Assembly: GCA_007922195.1 (NCBI GenBank)
Contig: ML681989.1
Location: 49,482,179-49,546,178 of the forward strand
Direction: 5' to 3'
From: Podocnemis expansa
Lineage: Eukaryota; Chordata; Testudines; Podocnemididae
Length of the DNA stretch: 64,000 nucleotides
Below, one piece after another: positions 58,569 through 64,000 of this stretch. The translations under genes and the position numbers were made by a program. The notes under the pieces were generated by a model, which saw nothing but the letters and a program-made list of their open reading frames with translations, ran no database searches and was not told where the DNA came from. How positions within the stretch are numbered: the stretch's first letter is position 1; the number at the start of each line of letters is the position of its first letter.

Positions 58569-58968
58569 GGCCAGGTCTACACTGGTGGTGAAATTCAGCA
58601 GTAGTTGATAGGAAGCTTGCATAAATCCTAACTCCCCTTCCATGCAGAGCCTTTATTGTACCACGCTGACAGGAAATGCATTCCCAGTGGTGCAGCATTA
58701 TGCCATGTGAAGGGGTGGTTTTATTAAGCTGATTTCCAGATTGACATAGGGGGTCTTCACTGACCATTAAGTTGCCCTGTGAATAGTGTAGTGGCTAGCA
58801 CCTCTGCTTAATATACAGATGGTCCTGGGTTCAAGCCGGGGAGAGGGGGGGGTTGGACTTGATGATCTCATGAGGTCCCATCTAACCCTATGATTTGATT
58901 TGATCTGGGAAAATAGATCTGATGGTTGCAAGTGTGTTACCATCTGTGTAGATGTGGTCTAAGCATGC
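58569..58968. mobile_element. TIR element related to 27755, carrying a SINE
   Basis: It starts GGCCAGGTCTACACTGGTGG and ends GTGTAGATGTGGTCTAAGC, an imperfect inverted pair. It shares with 27755 GTGAAGGGGTGGTTTTATTA and AGCTGATTTCCAGATTGAC. A tRNA-headed SINE is inserted at 58782. Confidence 0.65.
58782..58912 (+). mobile_element. tRNA-headed SINE with CR1-like tail, plus strand
   Basis: Head ATAGTGTAGTGGCTAGCACC, B-box-like GGTCCTGGGTTCAAGCC, body GGTTGGACTTGATGATCTCA, then TGAGGTCCCATCTAACCC and a TTTGAT tail. The same SINE lies at 38815 on the other strand. Confidence 0.82.
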
Positions 58969-59172
58969 TGAGAAATAGTATTAGAAAGTACTTGTAGCCT
59001 TTTTACTCGTAGCTTGCAGGGAAGGAGTTCCAGGAGCTGGCAAACTCCAGATAGGGGTTATGAATAAACACAAGTGGGGAAGAAAAACAATGTTCTCCTG
59101 TAGCCATACCTGGAGAGAAGAGCAAACAACATTGGCAATGTGAACATATTATAAAAGAATTTGGGTCATATT

Positions 59173-60200
59173 GGGCATGTCTACACTTAGACTTGAATTC
59201 AAATGGATGACAATCAATTTGAATTCAATTAAGTGCATGGCCACATTTACTTTCCTCAATTCAAATTGAGGATAGATGACTTTGACTTGGTCATACCTTC
59301 AAAGTCAGGGTCAATTCAAACCTAGTAGTCTGAATCGACCCAGTGTGGCCCTGTCGATTCAAACTCACTGAGTATGATTTGACAAGGGTTGACCTTTGTC
59401 CCAGGGTGCCAGGCACCCTGAGAGGAAGACAAATCCTTCAGCAGCTGGGGCCAGCAACCCCAAAGGTGCCTTCCCCTCCCGAGCTACATCAGGGAACCCA
59501 GCCCCCACTCCAGCCCAGCTGGCATGCTCAGGGAAGGCACGCCCACATGCAGCTCAATCCCTGCTAGCTGCATGCAGAGAATACACCCCTGTGGATGGCT
59601 TTTGCTGAGCTGGGCACCCATGGGGGTGCCTTCTCTGTGCGCGGTTAGCAGGGATGGAGCCACCCGTGGGGGTGCCTTCCCCGTGGGTGGCCAGTGGGGG
59701 CGGAAGCCACAGGGATCCCTTCTCCCTGCCCAGGCTGTGCTGTCAGCTTGGGGCCGGGGGAGATCCCTTGGCCTGAGCTGACAGCATGGCCAGGTGGGGG
59801 AGAAGGGATTCCTCCAGCTGTGCTTGCAGCATGGGGGGGATTCCCTTCTCCTGTGTCCCCAGGGAGCCATGGCAGGGGAAAACATCCCCTGCCTGGCTCC
59901 TGCCTTTGAGCCGGGGATGGGGAAAGACATCCCCTGCAGCAAGGTCAGAGAGGTTGGAGCAGGGCAGGGGATTGGGTGGTGGCATGACCCTACAAGGGGC
60001 CATGTTGCCGCACCTCCCATGGCGCCCCTGCTCCAATTCAAAGTAGCAAGTCCAGTTCATGGACATGCTAGTTCAAATTGGTTTTCCTAATCTGGCCATG
60101 ATAGTTCAAATTTACTCAATTCAAACTAATCATAATGAGTTCAACTTGATTAGTTCAAATTCAGTCAATTCAAACTAACAGTCTAAATGTAGACATAGCC
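59173..60200. mobile_element. Chompy-like MITE E (AATTCAAATT-word subtype) with GC-rich cargo
   Basis: The left end is GGGCATGTCTACACTTAG and the right end is CTAAATGTAGACATAGCC. ATT is duplicated at 59170-59172 and 60201-60203. The outer 200 bp on each side are GAATTCAAATT-type words. The middle (about 59400-60035) is GC-rich, unrelated to the words and contains CCTTCTCC, GGGGGTGCCTTC and ATCCCCTGC repeats. At 1028 bp it is more than twice its relatives. Confidence 0.82.
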
Positions 60201-60247
60201 ATTGAGTCAGAATTTCAATATAGTATTGGATATGGCTTCTTTTTCCA

Positions 60248-60834
60248 GGGGTTAAAGTAAGGGGGGGGGCACTGTGGAATGCCTTTCCAGGGCCCCCTAT
60301 TTTTAGGGAGCCAGTGCTCCAGGCCCCCTAAAAATAGGGGCACATGCCAGAATGCTGCATTCTGGGCTCCTCCAAAAATAGATGGGAACACTGCTGGCAG
60401 CTACAGGCCCCAGCTTGCGGGGGGGACGGGACGGACGGGGACGGACAGAGTCTTGTGGCTGACTGAGAGCTGCTCTGAGCTGGGAGCTTTTGAAATGCCC
60501 ACTTGGAGTAAGCTCTCACTGAGCATGCACAGAGCTTCTGTGCATGCTCAGTGAGCCCTTCCTCTGCCCAGAGGAGCAGCCAGTGGCTAGGTAGTACTGC
60601 TCCAATAGCCAGGTTGGGGGGGCAATTGGGGACGGGGCAGGATTGGGTTGGTTGGAGGGTGTGTGGAGCGGGGAGACTGGGCTGGCTGGGGGGGGCAATG
60701 AGAGATCGGGGGGGCGGATTTGCCTTGCCGGGGTGGGTCCCCCCCCCCCCCCCCGCCCCCCCCCTCACACCCGTGCGCGGGGGGCCTGTCAATTTAGGAG
60801 GGTTCTGGGACCCCCCAAATTATATTTTAACTCC
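60248..60834. mobile_element. GC-rich TIR element (GGGGTTAAAG termini), copy 2
   Basis: It starts GGGGTTAAAGTAAG and ends CCAAATTATATTTTAACTCC, the same two ends as 32249-33025 in reverse order. The flanks TTTTTCCA and TTTTCTCA agree at 6 of 8, suggesting an 8 bp duplication. C/G homopolymer runs lie near 60740-60770. Confidence 0.7.
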
Positions 60835-60956
60835 TTTTCTCAACAATATGTCAACAGCAGTGTGTCTTAGGAGGGATCTAAGGTGGGGAAGGTGGGGACT
60901 TTACACACAGATCCGGGGAGAGCATTTCTTCTGATTTGTTTCATTCACAGTAAAAC

Positions 60957-61008
60957 AAGGAAACTGGTGGTACTTACAAAAAATTTTGTAGGTACCACCA
61001 GACCCTTT
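60957..61008. mobile_element. Short SINE fold-back
   Basis: AAGGAAACTGGTGGTACTTA, then CAAAA, is followed by the complement (TTTTGTAGGTACCACCAGAC and CC). It resembles the CAAGGAGTCTGGTGGCACTT segment of the tRNA-headed SINE. Confidence 0.6.
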
Positions 61009-61014
61009 GGGACT

Positions 61015-61890
61015 TATTTACAGTAGTTTACTCTGGAATTTAGGTTCCCTATGGCAGTAACATAAGGACTTTGTAAGAAGGACTAAGAACAAATTTGGGA
61101 TTTAGTTATTGTATACTCTTATCTACACTGAAGCAACATGCAGTGAAGGTGGCCACCAAGAGCACAAAGCCATGAACCTCTGTTGGGATAACTTGTGGGG
61201 GAAGATACACTATTAGTCACATGGCTCATGACTGCATCTGTAATAAGGAGGCTCAGTGCTCATATCCATGGTGTGGGATTTCCAGAGCTTTTGAAGACTA
61301 ATCTGAAATCTGTTCTTCCAGTTTCCCCCCTTTTTCCACATGTTGTTTGCAAATTTAAGAATAGACTACAATGCTTATTGTCTGCCAACAGTAAGCTATT
61401 GCTGCTTAAAGCTATGACAGCTAAGTATTTCTGGGCCAACTCCTCCACTGGTGTAGCTCAACACACCCTCCATTGAAGACAAGACAAACACATGAAAAGT
61501 CCAGCAAAATCAACTTAACTATAGTTATTTACATGGGCTTAGAATCTGGCTCAGTGTCTTTACCAAAGTTTTTTCTCCAGGGTCTTATACTGTATAATTT
61601 AACTGTTTTCTGACTCTTCTCATGATATCAGAGGTCACCTCCCACATCCACACTTTGGATCAAGTCATGCCATTAATTTTTAAAGCATCTCCCCATTAGC
61701 ATTAATGAAGAGTTCTGTTTAAAAATCAATGGCATATGGCTTGACTTATTATAAAGATCTTGCAGATGAGAACTTTTTTGTGTGATGAGCCTGCATGACA
61801 TCCGATCTAGTCAGGATGTTTTTTGGCTTGTACTCACAACTGAAGGAGGGTTCAGTAAGATGTTGTTATGCTTGTCTGTGCAGAAGCTCC
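61015..61890. other. No recognised feature
   Basis: Nothing supported. Confidence 0.45.
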
Positions 61891-61895
61891 GAGAC

Positions 61896-61985
61896 CAGGG
61901 CCAACTCAAGGGGCTGTGGCACCCCAAGCCAAATTTTGCTTTGGCACCCCCAAGATCTCATTCATGTAAGCTGAAAAACATTTTC
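61896..61985 (+). mobile_element. hAT-type element left end, sibling of 58031, truncated
   Basis: CAGGGCCAACTCAAGGGGCT and an ATCTCATTCATGTAAG block match the left half of 58031-58299. No right end found. Confidence 0.5.
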
Positions 61986-62254
61986 TAAATTGTATTTACA
62001 ACCTAAAATTCAGATAGGAGATCAATTCATTCCTTTGATCTAAATGTGAAAATAAAAAGTAATATTGATGAATTTAAATTTAATTAAAAAGTAACATTTA
62101 TCATGTATAAACTTAGTAAAATTTCATTCTCTCTCAGTTCCTAGGTGTCTCAAGTCGACATCCAAAAACTGAGGCAATGAGAGGATCAGTGTCTGCTTTT
62201 GAAAACTTACCTGATGCACATGACTTCCCAAAGGCCACAGAACAAAGCACTGCA

Positions 62255-62335
62255 AAACAAGCAAAGACTAATGTGCCACAAGACTCGTTATTTGTTCTGC
62301 TGATCTAGACTAACACAGCAACCCCTTTGGAATTT
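62255..62335 (-). mobile_element. tRNA-headed turtle SINE, minus strand, internal deletion
   Basis: GCAAAGACTAATGTGCCACA, then AGACTCGTTATTTGTTCTGC and the head TAGACTAACACAGCAACCCC. Confidence 0.7.
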
Positions 62336-62661
62336 GTCTACAGAAAGGAAGCATTTTGGGATCTAAACATCAGATTTGAACTGTGGCAGGGGCACCTTGG
62401 CTTGCTATCCCTATGAGGTAGCCAGGTGGAATTCTAAGTAATTTACTGTGCAGTAATCTGTCAGATGAAATCTTAAAAACCTAGGGCACATCCTGGGCTC
62501 CAGACCAGTCTCCTATGGGACTTCTGATGCATCATTTTCTCTATACCTTTGTTGGTTAGCCTTTAAGTTCTTTGGAACACGGGCCATCTGTCTTTCCATT
62601 TGTGCAGTGCTCTGCTGTCACAGGATGCACATCTATGCACCCTGCGTTATGACCTATAAAT

Positions 62662-62847
62662 CAGAGGTGGCCAAACTTATCGAAGTGAAGAGCCAAACAA
62701 GTTGATTATTAAACCTTCAAGAGCCGCACTGAGGTGTATAGCCATATGCTTTTACCTGCTAATTGATTTGCTGACGTTCTTCCACGAGCCATACTTTTTA
62801 ATTCAAGTGCCACATGTGGCTCCTGAGCTGCAATTTGGCCACACCTG
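62662..62847. mobile_element. hAT-type MITE, sibling of 54469
   Basis: The ends are CAGAGGTGGCCAAACTTAT and, as reverse complement, CAGGTGTGGCCAAATTGCAG. It shares GCCATATGCTTTTACC and the complement of GCCACATGCGGCTC with 54469-54948, in reverse orientation. The flanking duplication is degenerate. Confidence 0.85.
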
Positions 62848-63128
62848 ATCTATATCATGATTTTCCTGTTCGCTTGTGCACTGTGATTGCATGATGTAAT
62901 TGGCAACAAATCATACAATGTTTCTTTATGGATGCTCTTAACCTATTCTTCATGATTAATATGATATCATGTTTCCTACAACTTCACACATGTGCACAGA
63001 TATGTGGCATGTTTAGCATGGCTCAGGGGGTGGGTGGGAGGGAAACAGAGAGCTGTCTGTCACAGCAGCAAGCAAGTAGCTGCAGGGAAGCAGCAAAGAT
63101 AGGCCAATTGAGGTGGATCAGAAGAGAT

Positions 63129-63561
63129 CAGTGGCATCGCTGGCGCTGGGCATGCTGGGGCACGTGCCCCAAGTCCCAAAGCCAGTGCCCCGGATCTCCA
63201 GCCCAATCGGGCTGGGGATCTGGGGCCCGATCCCAAGCCGGCTGCAGCCATGGCGGCCCCGTCCCCAGCCAGGGATCCAGGGCCTGGCTGGCCACCAGGC
63301 AGGCCCCACCCTTAGCCAGGGATAGGGCCAGGGGGAGGCCATGCCGCTGCGGGTAGCTAGGCCGCGGCAGGGCTGGGCCAGAAGCGGCTGCTGGAGGCCA
63401 GGCCCATGGCTGCAGCTGCGGGTGGCCAGGCCCCTGATCCCTGGCTGGGGACGGGGCCACCGCAGCTACAGGCTATCCCTGGCCAGGGGGCATGGCCTAC
63501 CGGCTGGGGGCAGAGGCTGGGCCTGTGCCCCAGGTCCCTCCCCGCCCCAGCAACGCCCCTG
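63129..63561. mobile_element. hAT-type MITE, GC-rich, sibling of 22336
   Basis: It starts CAGTGGCATCGCTGGCGC and ends CCCAGCAACGCCCCTG. The flanks GAAGAGAT and GAAGAGAC agree at 7 of 8. The interior repeats GGCCAGG and CCAGGGATC words. Its several long frames are composition artefacts. Confidence 0.88.
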
Positions 63562-63621
63562 GAAGAGACAATGGGATTGCTTCTACCCAGAAGGCTGGGG
63601 GTGGGGGGGGTTGGAACAAAA

Positions 63622-63672
63622 GCGAACTAGGAGTCCTGTGGTACTTAACGACTAACAAATCCACCCAAATGG
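63622..63672 (+). mobile_element. tRNA-headed turtle SINE fragment, plus strand
   Basis: CTAGGAGTCCTGTGGTACTT, then AACGACTAACAAATCCACCC. Confidence 0.72.
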
Positions 63673-64000
63673 ATGTCTTTTGTTCCAAAACTTCCCCCTT
63701 CCCAGGTAGAGATGATCCCAGCTTTCACCTTCCCATAGATGGCTGCATTCCCTGAAAGAGGGGAAACAAGTTCTGGGCACCGGGGCTGATGCCAAGTGTA
63801 ACAACTACTATGCGATTCCTTCTGCACTAGCTCTTGGGGAGAATTAAATGCAGGAGAGATGAGAAAGATGCAGCATGAAAGACATGGCTGTAGGAGTTTA
63901 AAATGTGATTTAAATTAAAATATAGCTTGCGAAAGTACTGGGAATAGACTGCCCTGCCCTGGGCTTTAGGGGGTGGCCACAATGGGATGTGGTGGGTTTT
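63673..64000. other. No recognised feature
   Basis: Nothing supported up to the window edge. Confidence 0.45.

Noticed and set aside
58782..58830. Possible functional tRNA gene
   Set aside because: Only A- and B-box-like motifs are present; the sequence passes into a CR1-like body and TTTGAT tail and cannot fold into a full cloverleaf, so it is a SINE head.

Overview
The window looks like intergenic (or intronic) DNA of a turtle nuclear genome. The basis is the repeat content: many copies of a tRNA-headed SINE whose body resembles the tortoise Pol III SINE, CR1-type LINEs in several ages, a DIRS-type tyrosine-recombinase retrotransposon, Chompy-like palindromic MITEs, ancient MIR-like SINEs and many short hAT-type elements. 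Family names are from memory and were not checked against a library. I found no convincing host exon, tRNA gene, rRNA gene or CRISPR array. Every protein-like segment belongs to a transposable element and is broken.

Layout. 0-2 kb: the 3' part of a Ty3/Gypsy-like element (protease, integrase zinc-binding half, two CCHC knuckles), a polypurine tract and a probable LTR. 2-4 kb: a fold-back SINE and a Chompy-like MITE. 4.2-9.9 kb: a structurally near-complete DIRS element on the minus strand (gag, RT/RNase H, tyrosine recombinase, inverted terminal repeats, internal complementary region). 9.9-18.7 kb: GC-rich sequence, one hAT element and old LINE/SINE tails. 18.7-20.9 kb: a CR1 split by a 1.44 kb solo-LTR-like insertion with TAGG target duplications. 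21-28.4 kb: a dense cluster of MITEs, including one hAT inside another. 28.9-31 kb: a minus-strand CR1 with a reverse-transcriptase remnant. 33.9-36.8 kb: an old minus-strand CR1-type LINE cut by two hAT elements, another LINE tail and a Chompy-like MITE. 36.9-39.7 kb: a decayed hAT-type transposase gene carrying a MITE and a SINE. 40-48 kb: MITEs, fold-back SINEs and two CR1 tails. 49-51 kb: an unassigned GC-rich block next to a possible minus-strand LTR. 51-64 kb: a further SINE, MIR, CR1, hAT and Chompy-like mixture.

How it works together: there is no operon or pathway here, only layered transposition. Target-site duplications fix many boundaries: 8 bp duplications (perfect or with one to two mismatches) at most hAT-type copies, 3 bp at the Chompy-like copies and 4 bp at the LTR. 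Nesting gives a relative chronology: old LINEs are oldest, then hAT, Chompy-like and SINE insertions. The least expected observations are (i) Chompy-like elements that share termini but are filled with different iterated palindromic words, (ii) repeated occurrence of SINEs as inverted fold-back dimers, and (iii) the readable DIRS architecture. No clearly new biological system was identified.
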